This document shows, piece after piece, positions 48,415-57,951 of a stretch of 64,000 nt of DNA. Position numbers and translations under genes: made by a program. Numbering within the stretch: the first letter of the stretch is position 1; each line of letters starts with the position of its first letter. The stretch lies in contig NZ_CANLZR010000002.1 in the NCBI RefSeq assembly GCF_947495705.1, forward strand, positions 186,001-250,000, written 5' to 3'. The stretch comes from an uncultured Phycicoccus sp. (GTDB lineage Bacteria > Actinomycetota > Actinomycetes > Actinomycetales > Dermatophilaceae). The notes beneath the pieces are model-generated. The model worked only from the letters and a program-made list of their open reading frames with translations, made no database searches and was not told the origin of the DNA.

Positions 48415-49502
48415 CCGCCACGACCGAGGCCAGCAGCACCCGCACCGACCGCGGGATCGCCGTCGAGCTCACCGACCTACGCCGCGTCTACGGCGGCGTG
48501 GCGGCCCTCGACGGCCTGACCCTGCACATCGAGCCCGGCGAGTTCGTGGCCCTGCTCGGCCCGTCCGGGTGCGGCAAGACCACCGCGCTGCGCTGCCTCG
48601 CCGGGCTCGAGGACCCCGACTCGGGCACCATCACCGTCGGCGGCCGGGACGTCACCTCGGTGCCGACGAGCAAGCGCGACATGGGCATGGTGTTCCAGGC
48701 CTACAGCCTCTTCCCGCACATGACGGCCCGCCAGAACGTCGAGTTCGGTCTCGAGCTGCGCGGGCAGGACAAGACCGCGCGCCGGGCCCGGGCCGGCGAG
48801 ATGCTCGACCTCGTCGGGCTGTCCGAGCACGCCGAGAAGTACGCCCACCAGCTGTCCGGCGGGCAGCAGCAGCGCGTCGCACTCGCCCGGGCGCTGGCCA
48901 TCGAGCCGCAGGTCCTGCTGCTCGACGAGCCGCTGTCGGCACTCGACGCGAAGGTCCGCACCCAGCTGCGCGACGAGATCCGCCGCATCCAGCTGGAGGT
49001 CGGCACGACGACGCTGTTCGTCACGCACGACCAGGAGGAGGCGCTCGCGGTCGCGGACCGCGTCGGGGTCATGTCGACCGGCCGGCTCGAGCAGCTCGCC
49101 GCCCCGGCCGAGCTGTACTCGGCCCCGGTCTCGCCGTTCGTCGCCGACTTCGTCGGGCTGACCAACCGGCTGCGGGCCCGCATCGAGGGCGGCCGTGCCC
49201 AGGTGCTCGGGGGCAGCGTGCCGGTGCTGCCGGGGTCGGCCGCCGGCCCGGACGTGGTGCTGCTCGTGCGGCCCGAGGGCGTCGAGGTGGCGCCGGCGTC
49301 CGGAGCCGGGTCGGAGCCTGGCTCGGCGACGGTCGAGAGCGCCAGCTTCCTCGGCGGGCACGGGCGGGTCATCGCGCGCACGGCGGCCGGCGAGGTCGTC
49401 ACCGTGCAGGTGCCGAACACCGACGTCACGAAGTACCACGCGGGCGACCGCGTCGTCCTCAGCCCGCGGGGCGACGCCGCGCTGGCCGTGGCGGCCGACT
49501 GA
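48411..49502 (+). CDS. ABC transporter ATP-binding protein with TOBE domain (PotA/FbpC type)
   Basis: FVALLGPSGCGKTTALRCLAGLEDPDSGTI...QLSGGQQQRVALARALAIEPQVLLLDEPLSALDAKVR. Confidence 0.95.
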   Translation: MTATTEASSTRTDRGIAVELTDLRRVYGGVAALDGLTLHIEPGEFVALLGPSGCGKTTALRCLAGLEDPDSGTITVGGRDVTSVPTSKRDMGMVFQAYSLFPHMTARQNVEFGLELRGQDKTARRARAGEMLDLVGLSEHAEKYAHQLSGGQQQRVALARALAIEPQVLLLDEPLSALDAKVRTQLRDEIRRIQLEVGTTTLFVTHDQEEALAVADRVGVMSTGRLEQLAAPAELYSAPVSPFVADFVGLTNRLRARIEGGRAQVLGGSVPVLPGSAAGPDVVLLVRPEGVEVAPASGAGSEPGSATVESASFLGGHGRVIARTAAGEVVTVQVPNTDVTKYHAGDRVVLSPRGDAALAVAAD

Positions 49503-49515
49503 CGCGCCACGGCTC

Positions 49516-50970
49516 GTGGCGGTGATGCGGGCCGGCCGGCCGCGGTGGGGGGCGCCGATGGTCGCGGCGGCGACCCAGGCGGTCGTCCTCACGCTCGGTA
49601 GCGTCGGCTACGGGTACCACCGGGACGAGCTCTACTTCCGGATGCTCCCGCCGGACTGGGGGTACGTCGACCAGCCGCCCCTGGCCCCCTGGCTGGCGCG
49701 CACGCTCGCCGCCGTCGTCGACGAGCCCTGGGCGCTGCGCGTGCCGGCCACGCTCGCGAGCGCCGTGACGGTGCTGCTCCTGGCCCTGCTCGCCCGCGAG
49801 CTCGGCGGGGACCGGCGGGCCGAGGCGTTCGCCGCGTGGGGCGGCGCCTTCGCCACGCTGCCCCTGGCGCTCGGCCACCTCCTGCTCACGTCCACGATCG
49901 ACCTGGCGATGACCGTCGGGGTCGTCGTGCTCGCCTGCCGGGCCCTGCGGGGCGACCCCCGCTGGTGGCTCGCCGTCGGCGCCCTCTCAGGCCTGGCGTC
50001 GCTGAACCGCCTGCTCATCCCGGTCGTCCTCGCCGGCCTCGTGCTCGGGGTGCTGCTGCTCGGGCCGCGGCGCTCGCTCGGCACTCCGTGGCCCTGGGCC
50101 GGGGCGCTCGTCGCCGTCGTGCTCGCCGGGCCGAGCATCGCCTACCAGGTCGTCAACGGCTGGCCCCAGCTCGCGATGGGCGCGGCGCTCGGCGAGAACA
50201 ACGCGGCCGAGGTCCGCTCCCAGCTCCCGCTCATCCTCCTCGTCGCCATCGGCCCGCTGCTCGTCCCCGTGTGGCTGGCCGGCGCGGTTCACGCGTGGCG
50301 CAGGCCCGAGGCGCGCTGGCTCGTCGTCGCGGCGGTCGTCCTCGTCGCCTTCGCCTGGGTCTCGGGCGCGCAGCCGCACTACCCCGTGGCGCTGCTCGCC
50401 GCCCTCTTCGCGGCCGGGTGCGTCCCGGTGGCGCGGTGGACCCGTGCAGCCCCGTGGCGGCGGTGGACCCTGGCGGGCGTGCTGGCGGTGAGTGCCGGCG
50501 TGTCGACCGTGCTGGCCGTGCCGGTCGTCCCGCTCACCGTCGTCGGCGCGACGCCCGTGACGGAGGCGGGCCCGCTCGTCGGGGACCAGGTGGGCTGGCC
50601 GCGCTACGTCGAGCAGGTCGCCGACGTGTGGCGGGCGGCCGGCGACCCGGACGCGGCCGTCCTCACCTCGAACTACGGGGAAGCGGGGGCGGTCGCCCGC
50701 TTCGGTCCTGCGCTCGGGCTCGCCGGAGCCGTCAGCGGGCACAACCACCTGTGGGAGCTCGGGCCGCCACCGGAGGCCACGCGCACCGTCGTCGTGGTCG
50801 GCGCCCAGTACGAGGCGCTCGTCCCGCTCTTCGAGCGCTGCGAGGTCCGCGACCGGCTCTCGAACGGGGTCGGGGTCGACAACGAGGAGGAGGGGGTGCC
50901 GGTGGCGCTCTGCCAGGACCCTGTGGCGCCGTGGTCCGTCCTGTGGCCGCGCGTCCGCCACCTGGACTGA
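49516..50970 (+). CDS. GT39-like (ArnT/PMT superfamily) membrane glycosyltransferase
   Basis: GYGYHRDELYFRMLPPDWGYVDQPPLAPWLART; DE motif in first loop plus multiple TM. Confidence 0.85.
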   Translation: MAVMRAGRPRWGAPMVAAATQAVVLTLGSVGYGYHRDELYFRMLPPDWGYVDQPPLAPWLARTLAAVVDEPWALRVPATLASAVTVLLLALLARELGGDRRAEAFAAWGGAFATLPLALGHLLLTSTIDLAMTVGVVVLACRALRGDPRWWLAVGALSGLASLNRLLIPVVLAGLVLGVLLLGPRRSLGTPWPWAGALVAVVLAGPSIAYQVVNGWPQLAMGAALGENNAAEVRSQLPLILLVAIGPLLVPVWLAGAVHAWRRPEARWLVVAAVVLVAFAWVSGAQPHYPVALLAALFAAGCVPVARWTRAAPWRRWTLAGVLAVSAGVSTVLAVPVVPLTVVGATPVTEAGPLVGDQVGWPRYVEQVADVWRAAGDPDAAVLTSNYGEAGAVARFGPALGLAGAVSGHNHLWELGPPPEATRTVVVVGAQYEALVPLFERCEVRDRLSNGVGVDNEEEGVPVALCQDPVAPWSVLWPRVRHLD

Positions 50971-51078
50971 CCCGACCCCCCACCCAGGCGGGGACGCCGT
51001 GCCCGACGTGATCCCAGCGAGGCCCGCGCCGTCGGCAGCGCTGTAGGTGACAGAGGGCCCCGTCGGTACGCTGCCCCG

Positions 51079-51918
51079 GTGACCGACACCGCCGCCGCCC
51101 ACGACCTCTCCGACCCCGCCGTCGACCCGTTCTCCGTCGCCGAGGCCGCCGCCGCGGTCATCCGCGAGCGCACCGGGGTCGAGCGGCACGACGTGGCCCT
51201 CGTCCTCGGCTCCGGCTGGGGCCAGGCCGGCGACCTCGTCGGCGAGACGCTCGCCACGATCGAGAACACCGACGTCCCGGGCTTCGCGAAGGCGGCCGTC
51301 GAGGGCCACAGCGGCACGATGCGCTCGGTCGCGATCGGCGACACCGGCCGCCGGGCCCTGGTGTACGGCACGCGGACCCACTTCTACGAGGGCCGCGGGG
51401 TGCGCTCGGTCGTCCACGGGGTGCGCACCGCCGCGGCCGCCGGCTGCAGCGCCATCGTCCTCACCAACGGCTGTGGGGGCCTGCGGCCCGAGTGGGCACC
51501 CGGCTCCCCCGTCCTCATCTCCGACCACATCAACCTGACCGCGGCCACACCCATCGAGGGCGCGAACTTCGTCGACCTCACCGACCTGTACTCCCCGCGG
51601 CTGCGGGCCCTGGCCCAGGAGGTCGACCCGACCCTCGACGAGGGCGTCTACGTCCAGTTCCGCGGGCCGCAGTACGAGACCCCCGCCGAGGTCCGGATGG
51701 CACGCGTGCTCGGCGGTGACCTCGTCGGCATGTCGACCACGCTCGAGGCGGTCGCCGCCCGCCAGGCGGGCCTGGAGATCCTCGGCATCTCGCTCGTGAC
51801 GAACGCGGCCGCCGGCATCTCGGCGACGCCGCTGAGCCACGAGGAGGTCCTGGACGCGGGCCGCGCGGCCGCCGACCGGTGCGGGCGCCTCCTCGCCGAC
51901 GTCGTCGGCCTCATCTGA
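51079..51918 (+). CDS. purine-nucleoside phosphorylase
   Basis: HDVALVLGSGWGQAGDLVGE...EGHSGTMRSVAIGDTGRRALVYGTRTHFYEGRG...VLTNGCGGLRPEWAPGSPVLISDHINLTAATP. Confidence 0.95.
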   Translation: MTDTAAAHDLSDPAVDPFSVAEAAAAVIRERTGVERHDVALVLGSGWGQAGDLVGETLATIENTDVPGFAKAAVEGHSGTMRSVAIGDTGRRALVYGTRTHFYEGRGVRSVVHGVRTAAAAGCSAIVLTNGCGGLRPEWAPGSPVLISDHINLTAATPIEGANFVDLTDLYSPRLRALAQEVDPTLDEGVYVQFRGPQYETPAEVRMARVLGGDLVGMSTTLEAVAARQAGLEILGISLVTNAAAGISATPLSHEEVLDAGRAAADRCGRLLADVVGLI

Positions 51919-51927
51919 GGGGGAACG

Positions 51928-53610
51928 GTGACCGACATCGACCACGCCGACCTGGACGACCTCCTGGCCCGCGCCCGCTCCTGGGCCGCCGACGACCCCG
52001 ACCCCGAGACCCGGGCCGAGCTGCTGGGCCTCGCCGACGCGGCCGAGCGCAGCGACGCGGCCGCGGTCGAGGAGCTCGCCGACGCGATGTCCGGGATGCT
52101 CGAGTTCGGCACCGCCGGGCTGCGGGGCAAGCTCGGCGGTGGGCCGAACCGGATGAACCGCGCGGTCGTCATCCGCGCCGCGGCCGGCCTCACCGCCTAC
52201 CTGAAGACCGTCGCGGACGAGCCCTTCGTCGTCGTCGGCTTCGACGCCCGCACCAACTCCGACGTCTTCGCCCACGACACCTGCGCCGTCGTCACGGGGA
52301 TGGGCGGGCGCGCCGTCGTCCTGCCGCACCCCCTGCCGACCCCCGTGCTGGCCTACGCGATCCGCTACCTCGGCGCCGACGCGGGCGTCATGGTGACGGC
52401 CTCGCACAACCCGCCGCAGGACAACGGGTACAAGGTCTACGTCGGCGACGGGTCGCAGATCGTGCCGCCGGTCGACGGCCTCATCGCCGAGCGCATCGCG
52501 GCGGTGGAGTCGGTCGCCTCGGTTCCGCTCGCGGACGACGGCTGGGAGACCCTCGGCGACGACGTGCTCGCGGCCTACCTCGACGACGTCGTCACCGTCC
52601 TCGCGCCGGACGGCCGCCGCGACGTCACCGTCGTGCACACCGCCCTGCACGGGGTCGGCTCCGAGACCGTGCGGCGCGCCTTCCTGGCCGCCGGGTTCGA
52701 CGCGCCCATCCCGGTGGCGTCCCAGGCCGAGCCCGACCCGATGTTCCCCACCGTCTCGTTCCCGAACCCCGAGGAGCCGGGCGCGATGGACGCGGCCCTC
52801 GAGCTGGCCGAGCAGACCGACCCGGACCTCGTCGTCGCCAACGACCCGGACGCCGACCGGTGCGCCGTGGCCGTCCCGGGACGCGGCGGGTGGCGGATGC
52901 TGCGCGGGGACGAGGTCGGCGCGCTGCTCGGCTCGTACGTGCTCGAGCGTGGGGTGGCGCCCGACTCCCCCGACGCCGTCTTCGCCAACTCGATCGTCTC
53001 CTCGCGGCTCCTCGCGGCGATGTGCGGTGCGGCGGGGGTCCGGCACGAGGAGACCCTCACCGGCTTCAAGTGGATCGGGCGGGTGCCCGGCCTGCGCTAC
53101 GGGTACGAGGAGGCCCTCGGCTACTGCGTCGACCCGGGGCACGTGCGCGACAAGGACGGTGTCTCGGCGGCGCTCCTCGTCGCCGAGCTCGCGGCCACGC
53201 TGAAGGCGCAAGGCCTGACCCTGGCCGACCGGCTCGACGACCTCGCGCGCACCCACGGGGTGCACGCCACCGACGCACTGGCGGTGCGGGTCGAGGACCT
53301 CTCGCTCATCGGCCGCATCATGGAGCGCCTCCGGGCCCAGCCCCCGGCGAGCCTGGCCGGCGTCGAGGTGACGCGCACCGACGACCTCGCCCGCGGCGAC
53401 GGCGGCCTACCCCCCACCGAGGGGCTGCGCTACTTCCTCGCGGACGACTCCCGCGTCATCGTGCGGCCGTCCGGGACGGAGCCGAAGCTCAAGGTGTACC
53501 TCGAGGTCGTCGAGCCAGTGGCCGACGGGGACGTACAGGCGGCGCGCGAGCGGGCCGACCTGCGCCTCGCGGCCCTGCGCGAGGAGCTGGCCGCGGCGAC
53601 CGCCGGCTGA
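51928..53610 (+). CDS. phospho-sugar mutase (phosphomannomutase/phosphoglucomutase)
   Basis: MLEFGTAGLRGKLGGGPNRMNRAVV...GVMVTASHNPPQDNGYKVY...VRPSGTEPKLKVYLE. Confidence 0.95.
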   Translation: MTDIDHADLDDLLARARSWAADDPDPETRAELLGLADAAERSDAAAVEELADAMSGMLEFGTAGLRGKLGGGPNRMNRAVVIRAAAGLTAYLKTVADEPFVVVGFDARTNSDVFAHDTCAVVTGMGGRAVVLPHPLPTPVLAYAIRYLGADAGVMVTASHNPPQDNGYKVYVGDGSQIVPPVDGLIAERIAAVESVASVPLADDGWETLGDDVLAAYLDDVVTVLAPDGRRDVTVVHTALHGVGSETVRRAFLAAGFDAPIPVASQAEPDPMFPTVSFPNPEEPGAMDAALELAEQTDPDLVVANDPDADRCAVAVPGRGGWRMLRGDEVGALLGSYVLERGVAPDSPDAVFANSIVSSRLLAAMCGAAGVRHEETLTGFKWIGRVPGLRYGYEEALGYCVDPGHVRDKDGVSAALLVAELAATLKAQGLTLADRLDDLARTHGVHATDALAVRVEDLSLIGRIMERLRAQPPASLAGVEVTRTDDLARGDGGLPPTEGLRYFLADDSRVIVRPSGTEPKLKVYLEVVEPVADGDVQAARERADLRLAALREELAAATAG

Positions 53611-53866
53611 CCTCCAGTGGATCCGACGATGCCCCGTTCTCGAGATCCGGCCTACCACCGACTGACGGGATCTCGGTCGATCGCCTCGCCATTTACCCCA
53701 TCGGCGTCGTACGTCTGATTTTCGATGTCCATTCTTTATGCGTTTCTTGTGGCGGGAGTTACGTCTGGGCCCTAGGGTGCTGGACGTCGGAGCCCTGGCA
53801 CCCTGCGCCGTCCGGCCCCCGACACCCTGCACGACCTGCCGTTTCCCTGCACCGAGAGGCCGTCCG

Positions 53867-54448
53867 ATGTCCCCTGCTGCCCAGCACCCCACACCCCGGG
53901 AGCCGATGCGCCCGTCCCGTCGTGCGGTCGCCCGAGGCGCCGCGTGGAGCGTCCCCGTCATCGCCGTCGGTGCCGCCGCACCGGCGATGGCCGCCTCCCC
54001 CACCCCCTGCCCGACCCTTCCGGCGTTCAGTGCGACCGACGGTTGGGTGATCTCCGAAGCCGGGACCCCCACGGCCGGAAGCGCTCGGTTCGCCAGCGGC
54101 ACCTTCGTGGTCGACAGCGACGCCCAGCCCCTGTCGAGCTACTCCGCCTCGGCCTCGCACAGCCTCGACGTCGTCAACGGACAGTCCTACACGTTCCAGT
54201 ACAGCTGGACGGCGCTGACGTCCAACCCGAATCCGATGACCTCGGAGCTCCTCATCGACGGCACGCTCGTCCCGGGGTCCCTCGTCGACACCACCACCAG
54301 CGGCCCCGGTGGCTCGGTCTCCGCCACCTATGTCGCCTCCGCGACGGGGACGGTCACAGTGGCTGTCCGGATGTCCACCTCCGACTCGTCCTTCGAGTCC
54401 GGTGACGACATCACCGTCGGCGCCATCACCATCGACTGCGGCACCTGA
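53867..54448 (+). CDS. exported (putative Tat-dependent) protein of unknown function
   Basis: MRPSRRAVARGAAWSVPVIAVGAAAPAMAAS twin-Arg signal-like N-terminus; Ser/Thr-rich beta-sandwich-like body. Confidence 0.75.
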   Translation: MSPAAQHPTPREPMRPSRRAVARGAAWSVPVIAVGAAAPAMAASPTPCPTLPAFSATDGWVISEAGTPTAGSARFASGTFVVDSDAQPLSSYSASASHSLDVVNGQSYTFQYSWTALTSNPNPMTSELLIDGTLVPGSLVDTTTSGPGGSVSATYVASATGTVTVAVRMSTSDSSFESGDDITVGAITIDCGT

Positions 54449-54454
54449 CCGGCG

Positions 54455-54492
54455 CAGCGGCCCGGCCACCGGCACCGGTGGCCGGGCCGCTG
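54455..54492 (+). terminator. strong perfect inverted repeat (18-bp arms)
   Basis: CAGCGGCCCGGCCACCGG-CA-CCGGTGGCCGGGCCGCTG, 7 nt after the exported-protein stop. Confidence 0.8.
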
Positions 54493-54539
54493 CCGTCCCG
54501 GCGGTGCCCAGCGGGCGCCGCCGCCCGTACACTCGCGGG

Positions 54540-55529
54540 GTGAGCACCGCCATCGACGTCGACCCCACGACGCGCGCCCGCGACATCCTCGGAGTGTCGC
54601 GGCTGACCAACTCCGCCCTCACCGGATGGCTGCACGGCCTCCCGGGCGTCGACCAGGTCGGCTGCGAGGCCCGCGCCGCGGCCCTGTCCACCCGCTCGAT
54701 CAAGACGACGAGCAAGGCGTGGGCCATCGACCTCGCCATCTCGATGATCGACCTCACGACGCTCGAGGGCGCCGACACCCCCGGCAAGGTCCGGGGCCTG
54801 GCCACCCGCGCGCTCGTCCCCGACCCGAGCGACCTGTCGACCCCCAGCCCCGCCGCCGTCTGCGTGTACGGCGACATGGCCGGCATCGCCCGCGAGACCC
54901 TCGGCTCCAGCGACATCAACGTCGCCGCCGTGGCCACCGCCTTCCCCAGCGGCCGCGCCAGCCGGGCCGTCAAGCTCGCCGACACCCGTGACGCCGTCGA
55001 GAACGGCGCCGACGAGATCGACATGGTCATCGACCGCGGGGCGTTCCTGACCGGCGACTACCTCACCGTGTTCCGCGAGATCGCCGAGACCAAGGAGGCC
55101 TGCGGCGACGCCCGCCTCAAGGTCATCATGGAGACCGGCGAGCTCTCGACCTACGACAACGTGCGCCGCGCCTCGTGGCTCTCGATGCTCGCGGGCGGCG
55201 ACTTCATCAAGACCTCCACCGGCAAGATCTCGCCCGCCGCGACCCTGCCGGTCACCCTCGTCATGCTCGAGGCCGTCCGCGACTGGCGCGACGAGACCGG
55301 CGTCCAGGTCGGGGTCAAGCCGGCCGGCGGCATCCGCACGAGCAAGGACGCCATCAAGTACCTCGTCACCGTCAACGAGATCGCCGGCGAGGACTGGCTC
55401 GACAACCACTGGTTCCGGTTCGGGGCCTCGAGCCTGCTCAACGACCTGATCCTGCAGCGGCAGAAGATGGCCACGGGCGCCTACTCCGGCGCCGACTACG
55501 TCGCCGACGACGCCCCCAGCGGCTACTGA
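54540..55529 (+). CDS. deoC: deoxyribose-phosphate aldolase
   Basis: SAAVCVYGDMAGIA-like region; INVAAVATAFPSGRASRAVKLADTRDAVENGADEIDMVID...DFIKTSTGKISPAATLPVTLVMLEAV...GVKPAGGIRTSKDAIKYL; GTG start. Confidence 0.95.
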   Translation: MSTAIDVDPTTRARDILGVSRLTNSALTGWLHGLPGVDQVGCEARAAALSTRSIKTTSKAWAIDLAISMIDLTTLEGADTPGKVRGLATRALVPDPSDLSTPSPAAVCVYGDMAGIARETLGSSDINVAAVATAFPSGRASRAVKLADTRDAVENGADEIDMVIDRGAFLTGDYLTVFREIAETKEACGDARLKVIMETGELSTYDNVRRASWLSMLAGGDFIKTSTGKISPAATLPVTLVMLEAVRDWRDETGVQVGVKPAGGIRTSKDAIKYLVTVNEIAGEDWLDNHWFRFGASSLLNDLILQRQKMATGAYSGADYVADDAPSGY

Positions 55530-55555
55530 CCACCACCACCTGAGGACAGCAGCGA

Positions 55556-57004
55556 ATGCCCACCTTCGAGTACGCGCCGGCCCCCGAGTCCCGCGCCGTC
55601 GTCGACATCGCCAGCAGCTACGGGCTGTTCATCGGCGGCGAGTTCGTCGAGGCCACCGGCGGCACCCCGTTCAAGACCGTCAACCCCGCCACCGAGGAGG
55701 TCCTCGCCGAGGTCTCCGAGGCCGGCGAGGACGACGTCGACGCCGCCGTCCGGGCCGCCCGCACCGCGTACACCCGGGTCTGGTCGCGGATGAGCGGCGC
55801 CGACCGCGGCAAGTACCTCTACCGGATCGCGCGGATCATCCAGGAGCGCGCCCGCGAGCTGGCCGTCCTGGAGACCCTCGACAACGGCAAGCCCATCAAG
55901 GAGAGCCGCGACGTCGACGTCCCCCTCGTCGCGGCGCATTTCTTCTACCACGCGGGCTGGGCCGACAAGCTCGACTACGCGGCGCTCGGCGAGAACCCCC
56001 GGCCCGTCGGCGTCGTCGGCCAGATCATCCCGTGGAACTTCCCGCTCATGATGCTCGCGTGGAAGGTCGCCCCGGCCCTGGCCTGCGGCAACACCGTCGT
56101 GCTCAAGCCGGCCGAGACGACCCCGCTGACGGCCCTGCTCTTCGCCGAGATCTGCCGGCAGGCCGACCTGCCGCCGGGCGTCGTCAACATCGTCACCGGC
56201 GCGGGCCCGACGGGGCAGGCCATCGTCGACCACCCCGGCATCGACAAGCTCGCCTTCACCGGCTCGACGAACGTCGGCAAGATGATCGCCCGCTCCATCG
56301 CGGGGACCCGCAAGAAGGCGACCCTCGAGCTCGGCGGCAAGGGCGCGAACATCATCTTCGACGACGCCCCCATCGACCAGGCCGTCGAGGGCATCGTCAA
56401 CGGCATCTTCTTCAACCAGGGCCACGTGTGCTGCGCCGGCAGCCGGATCCTGGTCCAGGAGAACGTCGCCGACGAGATGCTGCGCCGGCTCAAGCGTCGC
56501 CTCAAGACCCTGCGGGTCGGTGACCCGATGGACAAGAACACCGACGTCGGCGCCATCAACTCCAAGGCCCAGCTCAAGCGCATCGTCGAGATGACCGCCG
56601 CCGGCGAGGCCGAGGGCGCCGAGCGCTGGGACTCCGGCTGCGACCTGCCCGGGGCGGGGTTCTGGTTCCGGCCCACCGTCTTCAGCAACGTCTCGCAGAC
56701 GCACCGGATCGCCCAGGAGGAGATCTTCGGGCCCGTCGTCTCGGTCCTGACGTTCCGCACGCCGGGCGAGGCCGTCGCGAAGGCGAACAACACCCCGTAC
56801 GGCCTCTCGGCCGGCATCTGGACCGAGAAGGGCAGCCGCATCCTGTGGATGGCCGACCAGCTGCGCGCGGGCGTCGTCTGGGCCAACACGTTCAACAAGT
56901 TCGACCCGACCTCGCCGTTCGGCGGGTACAAGGAGTCCGGGTACGGCCGTGAAGGCGGCCGCCACGGGCTCGCGGCGTACGTGAAGACCGGGAGTGGCCA
57001 GTGA
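55556..57004 (+). CDS. aldehyde dehydrogenase family protein (full length)
   Basis: IIPWNFPLMMLAWKVAPALACGNTVVLKPAETTP...TLELGGKGANIIFDDA...NQGHVCCAGSRILVQ. Confidence 0.94.
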   Translation: MPTFEYAPAPESRAVVDIASSYGLFIGGEFVEATGGTPFKTVNPATEEVLAEVSEAGEDDVDAAVRAARTAYTRVWSRMSGADRGKYLYRIARIIQERARELAVLETLDNGKPIKESRDVDVPLVAAHFFYHAGWADKLDYAALGENPRPVGVVGQIIPWNFPLMMLAWKVAPALACGNTVVLKPAETTPLTALLFAEICRQADLPPGVVNIVTGAGPTGQAIVDHPGIDKLAFTGSTNVGKMIARSIAGTRKKATLELGGKGANIIFDDAPIDQAVEGIVNGIFFNQGHVCCAGSRILVQENVADEMLRRLKRRLKTLRVGDPMDKNTDVGAINSKAQLKRIVEMTAAGEAEGAERWDSGCDLPGAGFWFRPTVFSNVSQTHRIAQEEIFGPVVSVLTFRTPGEAVAKANNTPYGLSAGIWTEKGSRILWMADQLRAGVVWANTFNKFDPTSPFGGYKESGYGREGGRHGLAAYVKTGSGQ

Positions 57005-57909
57005 GCACGCGGGTGGACGTCCGCAAGACGTACAAGCTCTACATCGGGGGCAAGTTCCCCCGCTCCGAGAGCGGCCGGTCCTACGAGGTGCTCGCGACCC
57101 CCACCGGTCGCAGGTCGGCGCCGGCGTTCCTCGCGAACGCCGCGATGGGCTCGCGCAAGGACGCCCGCGACGCGGTCGTCGCCGCGCGCAAGGCGCAGCC
57201 CGGGTGGGCCGGTGCCACCGCCTACAACCGCGGCCAGGTGCTCTACCGCGTCGCCGAGGTCATGGAAGGTCGGCGGGCCCAGCTCGTCCAGGACGTCCGT
57301 GACTCCGAGGGGCTCACGCCCGCGCGTGCCGAGGCCACCGTGTCGGCCGCCATCGACCGGTGGGTCTGGTACGCGGGCTGGTCCGACAAGTACCCGCAGA
57401 TCCTCGGCGGGCTCAACCCCGTCGCCGGGCCGTACTTCGACATCTCGGCGCCGGAGCCCACCGGGGTCGTCGCCGTCCTCGCACCGCAGACCTCCAGCCT
57501 GCTGGGGCTCGTGTCGGTGCTCGCACCGGTCATCGTCTCGGGCAACACCTGCGTCGTCCTGGCCTCCGAGCAGCGCCCGCTGCCGGCCATCGACCTCGCC
57601 GAGTGCCTCGCGACGTCCGACGTGCCGGGCGGGGTCGTCAACGTCGTCACCGGCCGCACCGCCGAGGTGGCGCCGTGGCTCGCGTCGCACCGTGACGTCA
57701 ACGCCATCGACCTCACCGGTGCCGCGGGCGCCGACGGGGTCGAGTGGGGCGCGCTCGAGCTCGCCGCCGCCGAGAACCTCAAGCGGGTGCTGCGGCCCGG
57801 CGGGTCCGGCGTCGAGGCCGTGGAGCCCGACTTCGAGCCGACCCCCGACCTGTCGCGTCTCACGGCGTTCCTCGAGACCAAGACCGTCTGGCACCCCAAG
57901 GGCCGCTGA
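57001..57909 (+). CDS. aldehyde dehydrogenase-like protein lacking the catalytic Cys domain
   Basis: 302 aa; KTYKLYIGGKFPRSESGRSYEV...PTGVVAVLAPQTSSLLGLVSVLAPVIVSGNTCVVLASEQ; ends before an ALDH catalytic domain; no GQxCxA/HVCCAG-like motif. Confidence 0.82.
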   Translation: MSTRVDVRKTYKLYIGGKFPRSESGRSYEVLATPTGRRSAPAFLANAAMGSRKDARDAVVAARKAQPGWAGATAYNRGQVLYRVAEVMEGRRAQLVQDVRDSEGLTPARAEATVSAAIDRWVWYAGWSDKYPQILGGLNPVAGPYFDISAPEPTGVVAVLAPQTSSLLGLVSVLAPVIVSGNTCVVLASEQRPLPAIDLAECLATSDVPGGVVNVVTGRTAEVAPWLASHRDVNAIDLTGAAGADGVEWGALELAAAENLKRVLRPGGSGVEAVEPDFEPTPDLSRLTAFLETKTVWHPKGR

Positions 57910-57951
57910 CCCCGTCTGGGCAGCCCGCGCGGGGCCCTAGAATCGTCGCCC

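Noticed and set aside
49987-53265. 1092-aa minus-strand ORF
   Set aside because: Antisense to GT39, purine-nucleoside phosphorylase and phosphomutase; no recognisable domain and biased composition.
55523-57894. 480-aa and 639-aa minus-strand ORFs opposite the aldehyde dehydrogenases
   Set aside because: Antisense artefacts of GC-skewed codon usage.
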